64,000 bases of DNA, from contig VZTG01009275.1 of assembly GCA_013397845.1 (NCBI GenBank), positions 1,381,778 through 1,445,777 on the forward strand. Direction: 5' to 3'. The notes beneath the pieces were generated by a model. The model saw only the letters and a program-made list of their open reading frames with translations. It did not search any database and was not told the origin of the DNA. Position numbers and translations under genes: made by a program. Of the stretch, positions 12,401 through 27,400 are shown in pieces. The DNA comes from Melanocharis versteri. Its lineage: Eukaryota; Chordata; Aves; Passeriformes; Melanocharitidae. The first letter of the stretch is position 1. The number at the start of each line of letters is the position of its first letter.

Positions 12401-15400
12401 AGGTACTGTCACCCTTCCACTGCCTTGTTTTGTGTTGGGCTCCTTCACACGACTTTTCTAGTCAGAGACGAGGCTTTTTGGCCTCTTTGAGGACTGGCTC
12501 TTGCCTGAACAAACAAGAATCAGGGATGGATTTAGACACATTCCTCCCATGTTCAGGACAACGTACATGGCAGTGATATCCTTACTATCCACAATGTACT
12601 CCTGATCATCCATAGCTGAACAGTATCAACTAGTAACTGTCACCCTGTTTATACGCTAGAGGAGAACTGGGTTCAGACCCCTTTGACCACTGAGTGAAAC
12701 ACATCCATAATACAGTCACAGATTTTACCAGGTGCCTACTGACCATGGCTGAGGCAGAAACAACATGGGCACATCCTGCCCCCCAGTCTACCTATGCCAT
12801 TCAGAGAACATAAACCCCCAACAAGTTTCTGTGTTTGAAGGCCTCTGAGTGGCCTGGCTTCACTGCAAAAGAGATCCCTACCTGAGCTTCTAACACTGCT
12901 GGAAAGAGAAGCCAGATCTGTGAGGCTGCAAAGGCAGACACCACCAGCCCTGCACCTGCTGCTGAAGCCTCTTCCCACAAAGAGAAGGAAATGAGGGTGC
13001 AAGACATGACACAGTGAAGCTTCCCTCTTTAGTGTCCCCGAGAGCAAGTCCCTGCTCTCATTCCATTTGGGCAGTGGGCGGCACGGCAGAACACACGATG
13101 ATTTTGCACACAACTGTTGAAAAGCTGCACAGTGCCTTGCTTGGCTGCCAGCACAGCTCACCTTGGACAGGCTTGTATTCATTTGTCTGCAGTTTGTAGC
13201 ATGCAGAGTTTTGGCTACAGAACCTCATGTAAAATTTGCACGTGAAACCAGTTTGCACCTGCAGCTGTGAAAACTGTGCAGATCACACAGACATGAGCAC
13301 AACCCCAGAGATGGGGTGGGCAACTCTCTTACTGAATTCTTGCTCAGCCGACGTGTCCTCTCCCTCAGCACCACCTCTGGACTCTGGGCCTGCTCTGCTC
13401 CCTGTAAGAGAGGCACATTAAAGTCCATTTTACACCCATCAGTCACAAAGCATGCCAGAACTCATACAAAGCTGCAGTAACCACTGTAAATGCCTAGAGA
13501 GTTGCTTTGTTTCACGCAGTCATAGAGAGGCTACCTTATTGCACCCTTTCCCAAGAAAAGCAGGTCAGTAAGAAGCATTCACCACAATTTGTCTTCACAG
13601 CACCTTAAAGGTTCTGTTTAATTTGCTCCTGGGCAGTTTCATTACAACCCACAGCTGCGCTGGGCCAGCTGTGTGAATTATGCCTTCACAGCACTGATGG
13701 AGGAGCCACAGAGCACGGAAAGCACAACCACAGGGACAGTGCTTCAGTAAATGGAGATCTGTGCATCAGCAGTTGATGTATCGCCCTTCTGCCTGGGGCA
13801 GGAAGGCAATATAGAGAAGTCTGCTCAAAGATACAGAGTCAAGGCTTACACAGTGGCTGGAATGCACAGGCAGTGCCAGAGGAGCGTGGAGGGCTCACTC
13901 GTGGCACTGCAGCCCCTGGTGCTGCACCCAGGGATGGTGAAGGTGGGCACAGCCATCATCCCAAAGAAATCAGTTCCTCAAGGAAGTGTGTTTTGGCTCT
14001 TGTGCCGTCCCACCCCAGAAATCAGAGGTGCTGGTGGGGTGAGGAGAAGCTTCTAGAGAACTCCTCTCCTGCATTTTTTACAGCCAGCAAGGTGAGTTCA
14101 GCAATTCCAGTCCTGGACTCACCTCTAATCTCCTCTCCCAAGAACAAGCGATAGGACAAATGGAAACGGTCTCAAGTTGCCCCAGGGGAGGTTTAGGTTA
14201 GATATTAGGGAAAATTTCTTCACCAAAAGAGCGGTTAAGCATTGGAACAGGCTGCCCTGGGAAGTGGTAGAATCACCATCTCTGGAAGTGTCCAAAAAAT
14301 GCGCAGGTGTGGTGCTTAGAGACCTAGAGAGATGGGTTAGTGGTGGGCTTGGCATTGACAGGTTAATGGTTGGACTTGATCTCAGAGGTCTTTTCCAACC
14401 TTAATGATTCCATCATTCTGTGATCCTAATCTGAGAGTCTCTGAGTGACACTAAAAACACGCAGCTGCATCTCCCAAGGAAGGTGGGTTGAGGGGAAGCC
14501 ATCTCACCTATGGCCAGCAGCACCAGCTCACAGGCCCAGAGGACACACAGCTACAACTCCGTGGATGAAGGACAATGCCAGAGAACAGGAGGGAAAGGCT
14601 GTGGGCAGTAAGACACCTCTCCACCAAGCCTCACAGGAGCAGGGAACCTGACAGCAACCCACTGCATGTAACATCTTTAGTGTGGACAGGCACAAAGGGT
14701 CTGAGTGAAGCAAAACTAACAATCCTCCTACACAGTGCTCAGCTAGTCCACCAATAGGGATGCCATGGGAAACCAGAAGATAAACTTACTTGTCAGGGTA
14801 GATGAAACTTTTAACCGACCAAGCTCAGGGGACCAGATATACTCACCATCTCTTGGGAGCTTGCAATAGGAACAGGAAGATCTGTAGCCCACAGTACACA
14901 CCTTACACTGCAATGGAAGACGGACAGCATGAGGAATTAGCGTTTTGGAGGCAGTGGGTACAACCTGCTCCAGAATTCCAGACTCTGCAGCGTGCTTTCA
15001 GAAAAGAGCAGCCATGAAAAAGTTACAGAGATGGGTAATGGCAGCAGGGGCCTTTGCTGGAATAGCAGGTAAATGCTCATATGACTCACAGCTGGGTTTG
15101 CCTTGGGAACTGGGCTTTCACACAACTTCTGAGCACAGATTTATTCACTAGTCCTTGAGATGGGACTCCTCCCCCTCTCAAGTGATGCTGGATCAAAAGC
15201 TCCCTGCTAGGCACAATGTGGATTCAAAGGGTCCAAAGTTACCTTGGCATTCTCTAACCTGAACTCACCCCTCAAGCCGTGACGAAATCCTTATCTGAGC
15301 TGAACTATAGATACTGATGTAATTTGGAGAGTTAATGATGAGGTGTCTGCTAGCCAAGAGGCAGAGCTGTACAGGCTTGGATGGTTATCCCACCTAGAGC

Positions 15401-18400
15401 CACTGTGGGGAGAGCCAAGTGCCCCATCTTCACAGCTCTCTCCAAACACAGCACTCCTGACTTCCTCCTTAAGCTCTCTGTAAACGCATTGCTTTCATTT
15501 CATAGCAATTTCTTCCTATAACTGAAGCCTCGTGGATGCTCTGGGGCACAAGGAAGCTCCTTCAGGCCATGGCTACATGCAGCAACAGCGAGGACATACA
15601 GTGCAGCCACCTCAGTGCACTGAGAGCTGTTTGAAACCACTGCCTGAAGCTTGTGTCTCCATCTCCGGAGCGCTGCAAGCACAGATGAGGCACTGAGCAA
15701 CAGCTCTGCTTGCAGCTGAGTGCATCCAGTCAGCTGGATGAGGGTCTCTGTAGCCCAGGGCAATCCAGTCGTCAAGGTGGGATTCTAATTAGAACCAACC
15801 CCTTCATGTCCTGCTGCAACCTCTCAGCCTGGAGTCAGTGGGAATGCAGGCAACAACCCCTTCTCCAGCAATCACCTCCAGCCTGCTGCAACCCCAAGTT
15901 CCTGTTCTGGGAGAACCTTGGGGAGGGCACAGGAACAAACTGACCCTTGGCCAACTGTGCCTTCCCAGAAATGGGCCACTTCCAGCATGTACTAGACTTG
16001 GATCATGCTGCCTAGACTTGGATCGATTTCCATGCTTCCTTCCCTGCTGCACTTTCTACAGTCACAGCTAGACCACAGGTTCCTGTGTGAGGCAGAAGGG
16101 TGGTTACACACATGAACCAGAGCGAAGCCTGTTCCATTCCGGCTGGCGGAATCACTGTCTCATTGTGGTTTTCAAGGAGAAAGGATCCACACGCTATTTT
16201 TCCCACATGTTAAAAAGGAACCGCTCCGTAGGGACAAGGCTGGTCCGTGCATAAAAATCTGGCTACCTGTACCAGAGCAACATGCACTCAGAGGTGGGAC
16301 CGAAAACAAGGCAGGCAAAAGCACAGCTTAGAAGTGGCAAGAGCTTCAGGGAAGGTATTCATTACTCTGAGGGATTTTGGCCACCGAGCAAATATCTAAG
16401 ACTCCTCTGGGCTGCCACTGCCACGAGTGCCAGCAGGGGAAGCATAACACAGCTCTGAGCACATACTTACACGTTTGCAGCGCCAAAACTCTGGGCACGG
16501 AGTGTATTCAAGGGTCACTTCTTTGCCACCGATCGTAAGAGTTCCCTGTTGAGACAAGGGGGTAAATGACGAACGTGCCCAGCACACGCGGGTTACTCAG
16601 AGGCAAAGAAAGGGGTGAAAGTTCTGGTTCCTAAAGGTTTTGCAAGTGAAACAGGGTGAAAGGGGGAGAAAGTCTCCCAGTTCAATTAGCTGGAGCTTTG
16701 CCACGGAAGTGGGAGGGAAACAGCCTGTGCCCTGCTCTAGCATGGGGCTACAAGGCTGTGTTAGCTAGCCCCAGAGGAACCAGGCAGGAGAGGCCTTGCC
16801 ACCTCCCAGGAAGAGCAGAGACAAGGGATTAGAGTGGGAAAGTGCTTTAACCTGCTTTAGTCCAGGAGCTGGCAAGGGGCAGCTGGACAGATTCCCTCAT
16901 GCCAGCCACCACCAGGCTGGCCTCAAGGCAGCTACTCAAGGAGGAATGCGTGGAAAAATCCTCTCAGGTGAGAGAATTTTCATACTTGGGTTAGTCTTCA
17001 TGCCAGTCATGAAACCATGGCTTTTCTTCAGAGAAATACACCAGAAATCTGCCACTGGCCCTGCAGCCAGCAGAGCCACTGCTCTGCAGCCAGCTCTTCC
17101 ATGCTAAGGCTGGCCTCGAGCACCTGAGCAGCAGCACCTGAGGGGCTCCACTGCCCACAGACACACTGCTTCCAGATCCAAAAGTGATGCTTTGGAGATG
17201 TGCCCACACTCCCATGAGCTCTGCTGAAATGCAGATAAAATGGGTCGCAGGTACGAGTCCCCCAGCTCCTGCCTGGAGCAGCGATGATTCCTGGTGGCTC
17301 CCATCTGCCATGGACAACAGGCCATGCCTGGGCATGCAGGATGCAGGCAGGCCAAGTCACAGATGCACATAGCCACGAGACATCTCCTGTCACTGGAGGC
17401 ACTGCCAGACCACGCAGCCTGGATTGCCCAACACCACAATATGAGATTTGGTATCAATAAAGAGACCCAGACCCAGGTCTCCCAAGTCCCAGGAGAGCAG
17501 CTGCCTGATAGCCCAGACAGATGTCAGGGAACTGTAAACGGTCCCAGCCTATTTTGGGGACCTCTGCTGAGTCAGAAGCTTCCCAAGTACTACGACCCAG
17601 TAGCCTCATCACACAAAAAGCCCCAGTGCAAACCATGAACATGAGAAAACAAGTTCTCAGAGTTATTATGCAGAAGTCATGATACACCCATGCATAAACT
17701 GCTCTGCAGAACGTGAGGGAGATGCTAGGGAATATGCAAAGTGGGAGTGAACAGTTCATAGGAGGGAATCACTGAGTGGCAGTACAACAATCCTTTAACT
17801 CCTACGAAAGAACACAGCAGGGTTCCACCACCTCCCCTCTTCACATCCTGCCTTTTATGAACCAAAGCCATCCTTTCCTACGAGGCAGATGTTGAACACT
17901 TTGAGGGGTTCCTTTCTGCCACCCAGCTGCTCAAGCACTGCTTTCCAACATGGATTTGCCTTCGCCTGACAAAAAGCCAAGCCATTCCCAGACCTTGCTG
18001 AAGGCTGCTGTGTGCATCCAGAGCACACTGCTGCACCTTTGGAGAATCTGCTTAGGGTCTGTTCACAGCAGGGAGGATTGCCCACTTTACATGTCTACAA
18101 GAGGGTTTGCACCTTCTTTAAGGCACATGAGGAAACACAAGTGAGAAAGGGAAGTGGAAATCAAGGCTGTCCCACTGGAAATGTTGGTCTCTCTGAGACA
18201 GATAGGCTCCCTCTCCCGAGTAGGGCACCCACCACATCCCAGCACACACTCAAGAGATGGGCAGTGCCAGGAGCAGGCTAGAAATGCCCGCGTGTGCCTC
18301 AGGACACACCGAGCAGAGGCAGGAGGAGAAGGCAGGGTGCACATCCTCGTGAGCCCAGGGAAGTCCTCAGGAACAGCAGCCCCTCAGCAGGCAGCTGCAG

Positions 18401-21400
18401 CCCTGCCCACGAGCTCAGGAAACAAAAAAACTCGATTAGAGAACACCTCCTCTGGCAGGGCAATCCGTCACAGAGCTTCATCCTTCTACCAGCTATTGAG
18501 GACAAACCTTGCCAGAAAGCCTTAAGATTATTTTTGGTTTTATGGAAAATGGTATTTAAGTGCATGTTGTGCTGGTGGTGCTGGTCCCTTCCGCAAATTC
18601 CATTTTCGGAGGCTGCAGAAAGTGTCACTTGCATAATTACTCCCTGATTTCCCTAACACCCTGCTGATTGCCTGCTCACTTTTTCAGCAAGCTCTCTCTT
18701 ACTGATTTCTTCTTGATAAAGTAATTTTCAAGGTTGCAATCATCATTTAACTCTCCAAAATGAGTCCTTCACTTAGGACACACATTGTCAGGATTCAGCG
18801 GCTTTGAATTCCTCGTTCTCCCATTTTGTTACTAGATTACATCACAAATATTTTCAGAACGTTTATTTCCTCTAGTGCCTGTCTCTGCTTACTCTTCTTC
18901 ATCTAGATCTCCCTTTACTGTGCAAAAATTTTTGGGTAATACTCTAAATTTCAGTCCCGTTGAGCAGATTTCAATTGAGCAGATCTTGGTGAAATCACAA
19001 AGATTTTCTGAGAATTTCAGGGAACAGTGCTGGCTGGGGGGGAGGGTAAGCTTAAAGTATGCCACATATTGTGTCTGGCACCATATCTCTTCCACATTCA
19101 GGCATTTTATCCTGGACTTTTTCACCAACCTGCACTATGTCTGTTAATTCCTCTGTATTTTTAATACCCTGTACTTCGGAGCAGCTTGGCTTTTTCTAAG
19201 TCAGAGTGAAACAGAAATGTCTCTCTGGTCTTCCCAGTCAGGAACCTCCCCCTCATAACTAGCAGTAAACACAGAGTTGACTCACCAGTGAAGGGTTTAA
19301 AAGGCAGCACAGCTTTGCAGTACTAGGACAGCAAGCTCTCAGCCATGGAAATGCCCAGATTTCCAAGGGCATGAACAGATTCTACTGCTTTCTGAATCAC
19401 CGAATTCATCCAAACAGAGCATCAGGACTTTACTGCTGGGAGTAACGATTTGTGCTACTGTTTGATACCTTTCAAACACAGTTATACATGGATTTTTTTG
19501 CTTAGAGGTCATTGGAGATGCAACACTGAATTCTAATCCAAGTGATACAATTCAGTCCCAGCCATTTCAGCTACTAAAAAATCTGCCCTATGGCCAATTA
19601 TGTAAATACTGCTGTCAGCAGGCTGATCCATGGAGCAACCCTACCATGAGATGGTCCTAGAGAGCTGTGCCAGGAAACCATAAAGCCTGTTTGCAGAGAG
19701 CACACACAGCACAGCCACATCTCAAAGCTCTTCACCGAGCAGGCACAAACCCCACAGGAACAGGCTGCTTTTACAGAGGGAAAGAAAAAGGAGAAAATCC
19801 CTTAGCCATGAGATCCACAGGTGATGCAATCCTCCCAAAAGCACTTTGGAGACTGTGTCAGCAGGGCACAGGGCTTCAGCAACAAAGCTAGTTTTACTAA
19901 AGCAGATTCCAAGCTTTTTGTTCCCAAAAGAAACATTAAAGAATACCAGGAAGGCAGGCCTACCTGCGAGAAAAAAGCCAGACCACACTCCTAGGACACG
20001 TCACGCCCACTCACGAGGCTGGGTTTAGCTCACCTCTAGTTTACCCTGTTTGCAACAGCACTGCTGTGCACAGAGCCCAGCCTGGCTCTGCAGGTACATG
20101 AGCACTGAGCACTCTGATCCCGCTTCCTAGGGAATCTGTGGAGTTACTGCCAGGACCAGGAGACAGCCTGCTGCAGGTCAGGCACTGCACAAGCCACCAC
20201 TTCAGCTGCTTGTCTGTCAATTAGCATTTACAGTTGGCACGCTGGGATTTTTCGTGCTTGTTGACAGCCTTTTAATGATGATAACTGGGGGTTGAGGAGG
20301 GGGAGAACTTGCCAAAAAAGTCTCTCTTTGCTCTCAAGACTGAGATGACAGAATACAAATCATCAGTGTCAAAGCTTCTGCTAACTGTTTCTCTGAAAAA
20401 AAATTAGAGCATCCAAGAGTGACCTAGAAAATTGGAAATGTGGAGAGAGAGCTCTTGGAGCACGGCCACTCCCTCAAATCAAACCAGGCTTCTGCTTTAA
20501 TTGAGTCTGTCCAAACACCAAAACCTTCAGTAAAATCTCACTTTGGAGCCTCCAAACAATGAGCTGACAGCTCTCCAAGTATTTCGCCCCACAGGTCACG
20601 CTTCAGCAGCAACCACAGGGACTGTGAAACCACACGGAGATGTGGATGCAGCAACCAACACCACCGTGGATGGCTGTGGAGGAATGTGCTCCAGCTCCTT
20701 CCAGGGGCATGGCAACAGCCATCCACCCAGGATGCCACCATTCCTGGTCACAAGGAAGACCACGAGTGCCTGACTTAGTGGAACAGCAATTGTCAGTCTC
20801 ACCTTTACAGATGACACACGTCGGGCAGCACACATCACTTTTGGAACAGAACCAAGGCTCAGCTACCAAGCACCCAAATCCACAAGGATTAATAGGATAA
20901 ACTTTTCCTCTTGGCTACAACCCCAAGGCAGTGCAGGAGGTGCCTCCACCACAAGTGAGCCATCTTCAGACCTCCTTTAGCAGCTGGCTCATGCACAAAC
21001 CAAACACCACCTCAGCTAATTATTTTCTGATATTGTTCATGGTCTGATTAAATGGAAAATATCTATACTGTGAACTGAAGGGTTCGGGTATCCTTCTCAC
21101 TGAGTAATAACCAAGTTGGAAGACTGATGTGGTTCAACATGATTAAAAGTAACTGAAAATACCATTTGTAAATAGATAAAGAACTGCATACAAAGATTAT
21201 GACAAAAGAATGCTTATGGGCAGCACAGCAAAGCAGTCACATTAAAATACCAAAACTAACCTTGTTTATATTATGTTAATTCAGCCCTCTTATGCACATT
21301 TACTATAATTACGATGGTTATTCAAAAATCAGTACGCATCCATCATTTAAAAAATATTTAAAATGATTAATGACAAGTGTTTATTGCCTTGGGAATGTTC

Positions 21401-24400
21401 AGACACTACCTCAGGAGGTAGTCTGGGAATGCAGTGGATGCCCCTGGTCCCAGCAGCACTTCCCAGAATAAAAAGCTCTTACCATCCTCAGGGTATATTC
21501 CAGCCCTGGCCTCCAAACACACTGGATGGCACAGCACAGGAGACAAGGGGCTGACAGCACAAGTCGGGTTATCTAATTGGAACTGCAAATCAGAATGCTC
21601 TCAGGTTCTGCTCCTATTTGAGTACGGATTAGAAATGCAGATTTAACAACCCCCAACCACCACACAATGCAAGTTATGTAATGGCATCCTATCCCACTGG
21701 CATGCACCATGCAGAGGCTGGGTGGGAGCTGGCAGGGAGAGCACAAGGTTCTCTCCCTGACAGGATTCACCTTCAAATTAGGCAGGCAGGTGGGGTCAAA
21801 CACCAAAGGTCTCCCTAATTATCCCCAGCTGCTCGTGGAATTGAGGAGGCAGCACCTTCCTGGGGATGGAGCAGAGGGCCAGCACCTCAGAGGATAAGAG
21901 ACCAGCTGGATATATTTCAGAACAAGATCATCTCAGCCACAGAAACCGGCTTCTCATCCCCTGTTTTCCATATGCTGAAGTTTTTATCTCCGAACTCATC
22001 AGCAGCTGCTGTACAAGGGACTCAACTGTACAGAGCAACAGGCAGTACATCTGCTTACCTCTGACAAAAAACAGATGAGAAAAGCTGTGAACCCACAAAC
22101 CACAATCCATCTGTAATTAAACAGTTAGAAAACGGAGCGTGACGTGGAGCTGAAGAAACAAGAGTAATCCAGGCTGCTGCAGGGTACCTCAGCAATCTGG
22201 CATTTCCTACAGCAAGAGTAACTACCAGCAAATTCCTCACGAGGTGGGATTTTCCCCAAGGCTCTCAGCCTCTTTCTCGAGCTCTCAAACCAGTTGCAGC
22301 TCAGGGATTTCTTTTTATTGGCCTGATCCAGCAGTGTGTCCAGCACTCTACTGCTGAGTGGCTGACAGCCAAAGCAGAAGATTCAAGATACACAGGGGAA
22401 AAAGATGGTTTGAAAAGTAGTGGATCCCTGAGGAATTGTTACATCACCAAATGGATCCAAACTACTTTGCTGTGTACTATTATTACAGATTTCCATCAAG
22501 ACTAACACTGAGATGACAACTGACAACATAAACATCATGTTAGTGGTCACCCAAAGAGCAGGATATTTGGCTCTTGGGCATCAGAGACGCTACAAAGCTG
22601 AAGAGCACGTGACATCACCTTGAAGCATTTAGCAGGAAGGCATTTATTTCAACAGTGATCCAAGACCATGGCATGCTCAGGGCTCCTGGTCTTCAAGATC
22701 AAAAGGCCTGAGACTGAAAGCCCAAAGCTGTCACCATCCATCCTGAGCTGACAGAACACTGCTTCAGGCACACCACTGATGGGCATCTTAAACAAAACTG
22801 GCAATAACACAGAACTGAGGCATTAGGAAGATAACTGAGAGAGTCCTAAAGATTCAGTAGCTAAATGTAACAAGCTAAGATGCTATATGAGGATTATTTT
22901 ATCCCAGATAGGTCCCAGTACCTCTTTTTCAAACTCCTTTAAATAAAACCCATTACCCACTAGCACTGGGACCATCCACTGTGCCACACAAGCTTCCATA
23001 TCCACTTGCTCCCTCCTCAGGCCTCCCTTCCTGCCTGGTTATCCAGGCCATTTGTCCTCTAGCAGAAGGTGCCAGTCTGCATCCTTTAAGTACCTTATTT
23101 CCACAGACACCCCAGCTAGCCTGCTGAGACACCTCCAGTTTTCTTCCTACGATTTCTAAACTCCCTGGATACCAGCCATACTCTTTTTAAGCAAATCCCA
23201 GTATCTTTCTACAGCTCACCTCCCCCTGCTGATATCCTTTTCGCAAATACACACAGAAATTGCTTTTCAGACTATGCCAGCTCTCTACATTTTAATGCCT
23301 GAATTTTGAACTCCAATTCAGTTCCAAGTTAGGACTCTCAAAGTGCTTATCTTTTAAACACAGCATTTGCTTCGCTTGTCAGCACTCTCAGCCCTGCTCT
23401 GAGAGCACCGAAACGGTGGGCACAGGCAAGCTCCCAGTTACAGCTCCAGGAAGGATAACAGCGATGTGCCGCAGCTGGGGAAAACACACAATGGGCTCAG
23501 GACCTCACATGCTCAGGGGCCAGCTTTGGGCAGCACGTGATATGAATAGCTTCTGCATTTCACCCTTTAAGCAGATTTCAACACATCTGAAAGTTTTCTT
23601 TGATCCAGTGAAGCCAAGTGGACTTTCACCTGCCACTCAAGGCCCTAATGCATCCCTGCCTGGCTAATGCCGACCTCCAGCTTCCCTCACTCCTCTGAAG
23701 AGGGTACCTTTGCAGATCAGCTTATAGGATCGCTGGGGAAAAAGTGGAAATTTTAAAATGAAAGCCTCTCCTTTACAGCATGAAGGAGCCAGAAGAAGAT
23801 TTCTAGAGTCCAGACGGGGAGGATCTGGGGATAACAGCTTGAAGAGGGACAAGTTCTGTGCTCTGGTGCTACTGGCTGTGCTTCCACTCCACAGCTAAAG
23901 AGAAGTGTGGATGGTTAAGGCCATAGAACGGGGTAAGTGGAGGAGGCCATGCATTTGAGTTTCTTTAACAGCTGGATTTGATTATAAAGGTCTTTTCCAA
24001 CCGAAATGATTCTAAGTCAAACACTTGCTTTCATGCTCAGAAAAGTATCAATCAGGTTGAATCCTCTATTTGAAAAATATACTTAAACTATCAAAACTTA
24101 AGAGTATTTAAATATTTAGCATACTGAGAATCATTATTCAAAGATGGCTCTAGGGAAGGGTCCACATGGCTCTGCCTCATCAATATTCCTTGGCTTATCA
24201 CAGGCTACTGCATGGACAATGTCTGAACAACAGCTATTTCACAGACTCCCTTCTCTCCTAACACAAGGACCTCTCCTCTCTCCAAAATGCTGCTCCACTG
24301 CCTGGACATATTTCTCACCTTTTTTTTTTTTTTTACATGGCCACCTTTTTCCTCAAAGGTCACCTCATCCCATCTCACTGTTAAACAATATAATGCTTAA

Positions 24401-27400
24401 GCACATTAGCACAATGCACTAATCCAGTCCAGGACCTTCCTGTGCACCTCCCTCGGGGATACTTTACAATTAGCAACGGCCATAATGAAGCTGGGAAACA
24501 ATGAGGAAAGACCCAGCACCTTAATCATAGGTTTGAAGCACAAATATCAAAACCCTAAAGAGCAATCCCAGTGCAAAATCACGTTCGAAAAAAAGTCAGG
24601 CTGGAAAGCTCTGCCTTAAAGGGATAAATTTATTGCCAGACAATCCAAGCTATTTAATTAAGCATTTAAAGACCCCACACACAAACAAACACATGTTCGT
24701 TCACTGGAGCATGTACCTGTGGGATTACACACCAATTCCAACACCTGCATAGTGAACAGAACTCAGGGTGTTCTGTACAGCCCAAACGTTTGCTAAGAAC
24801 ACACCAACTGTAATGGGGAAGGGCGTGGTGCAGAGGCTCCTCCAGCCACGCCTCCAAACTCCATAGGCACCCGGAGCCTTCCCTTCTGCAGCCTTCTCTG
24901 CAGCCAGTGCTCAGGCAAGCTCCCTGCAGGACAGTCTCTCTGCTGAAAGGAAAAGACCCAAAAACCCTGGGAAGAGGAAGCACCCCTGAAGAAAAGAGAG
25001 TTTTGTCCTCAGAGGCATCATTTCTCAACATCCCTAAATTCCCAGTTAATAACAAAAGTGGTGTCTGATACTGACTCCCACAGGATAAGAGCCCTGCCAT
25101 TTGCCACCAGCAGTGCAACACTCACCCGTGTCATCCCAGTGATGATTCCCAGCACATCATTGTGCCCTTGTGGTGGCCTGTCCAAAAGCTATAACCAGAT
25201 CCTTAATGGTCCCACCTGGACAGAACCTCAAGGCAGCTGGCCCACCTTCAGGATGGCACCTGCACAGATTTCTGCGTTTGAGCAGGTGCTGCCTCATGAG
25301 AGCTCTTCTCAGGAGCTGATCTAGAAAACAGCTGCTTTAACCTCTTGGGTCAGTATTTGCCAAGAAACCTGGCACAGCACGGGAACAGTTATCCAAGCCC
25401 TTTGGAGGGAAATGATTTTTCCCTGCCAGCCTGGCTTGGGTGCAACATAACACTAGTGGGTGTCACAGCTCCCCGTGGGACCCAGCACCTCTTCCTTTAC
25501 AGGACACTGAGGTTTAAAAGGTTGATTCAGGCAACTGCACTGCACAATGTGCACAGGCAAATTCAGATCCTTCCTTCCCGGTCAGTTCCCAGAACTGCTG
25601 AAGAAAGGAATTTAGTGCCTTGTTAGGGTGCAGAAGTAGTAACTCTCAAGGCTCCAAGGCTCTGGTGGCTGACCTCAGCTCTTTGGGAGAGCAGAGCCAG
25701 AGAGGTGAGTGTGCAGGACAGCAATTCCTCTGATAACCCTGACACCAGGGAAGGAAAAGAACACAGTTCCCTGTTGTGTCAGAAGTGCCTCAGCATGGCT
25801 GAATTCCTAAGGGATTGGGAAGGGGAAACAGCATGCACAGACATCTTTTTAAACTGTGCTACACAGCAGTGGGTGGCTCAGATATTGTCACTTGAACCCC
25901 CTGTGGGACTTTAATACCTGGGGATTTAACACCTGGTGGCTCAGAACAGAGACTGGCCCATGCAGAGCGAGGGCAGCCAGGCACAGGGAAGTGGCTGCAG
26001 CTCCCTGTGTGCTGCTCAGCTCTCTGCAGCAGGCACTAGAGCACCACAGAGGTGATGCTTTCAGCTGCTCCTCTTAGAACCAGATGGATCAATCATTTGC
26101 CTGTCATTAGGAGGTGTCTGTGAAACTTTCTGGAACTCACTTCTCACATTTAGTGATGGGCCCAGTACACACTGGAAGGAAGAAAAAGAGATGAGCTGAG
26201 TTAATGGAATGGACAGAGAAGGCAGCAGTGGCAGTGGACACACCAGTTCCACATGAACCAGGCACAGAACAACAGCTTTTCACGGGGAAAAAATCCAAGC
26301 TGCCTCAGCACTCCTCTCCAGTGATATCACAGGTTGGGAAGAATCAATCAGGCTTTCAAAAACTTAGGGCTATAAACAGTAAAATACCTTAGTCATCATA
26401 TCATTAATGTACAGCTTTGCACCGTGAGAAAGCTTCTTAGTGAGACTTCTCAACCTGGTATTAAGTGTATGAAAATACATCTTGGGATTCTTAAGACTTA
26501 AAATTACTTTCTCTGTTAATTCTACTCCTGAGATCCTTGATGGAAAAGTACACCAGATGTTTGCTTGGGCTTTAAATGCCATCCTGGCTCAAATCTGGTT
26601 CATGAAGCCCATCTGAATATTGCTCATTTCCTGGTTAGACATGGACTGTACATCACAAAAAACTAAGATTTCCCCTGTTGTCTATGAAAACAGGAGAAAA
26701 TTACTTTCATTCTCTTGTTCTAAAGACAGTTTCAGAGTTTTAAATACTTAAATCTCATAGTTACAGCTTTATAGCTTTGACCCTCATTAAAAACGTAATT
26801 CCTTACATGACAGACTTGATTTTAGACCCCTGTCCTTCAGAGGCTGTTTGTTCATCCTGTGGAAGGCATAACTAACTGAACTTACAGGTGGCCTGAAGCG
26901 ATGGAGATGCAGGAGGACACTTGGATGCAACATCTGGTAGCTGTCAACACATACACACAGTGCAACAGCACCACAAAATAAACCTTCAGGCAGAATGTTC
27001 CTTTACATCTGACAGCTTTTGTTCTCCAGAAGCCAGGAAGAACTTTCCACCTCCCTCCTGTGTCTCCTTGTCCAAAACAGCTCCAAGATCTTCCCACACA
27101 ACCCTCTTCTGGGAGCAGTTGTAGCCAGGATTCAGTAAGCTGGTCACACAGTGGTACTGAGGACCTGTCAGTGGCTGCCCCATTCACAGGCTGGTTCCCT
27201 GATATGATGGAAGAAGAAATTCTCCCCCTTATGAGAGAGGATTGGGGAAGTTGGTGCCTTTCCTCGGCAGTGCAGAGGGATTTGCCTGCCAGCACTCTTC
27301 CACCTCATGTGTTTCCTGGTCCTGCACAGATGCAAAATGACAGCAAAGCTCCTGATCTCTGATCCTGTAGCACACAGTGTTTCTTGTGCTCTCCGTAGGT

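Noticed and set aside
20603..20869. Cysteine-rich minus-strand stretch (CCPTCVICKG) ending at a GTGAG donor
   Set aside because: It looks like a zinc-binding exon, but has no convincing acceptor, and RBM6 exons 5 and 6 already join in frame across this intron.
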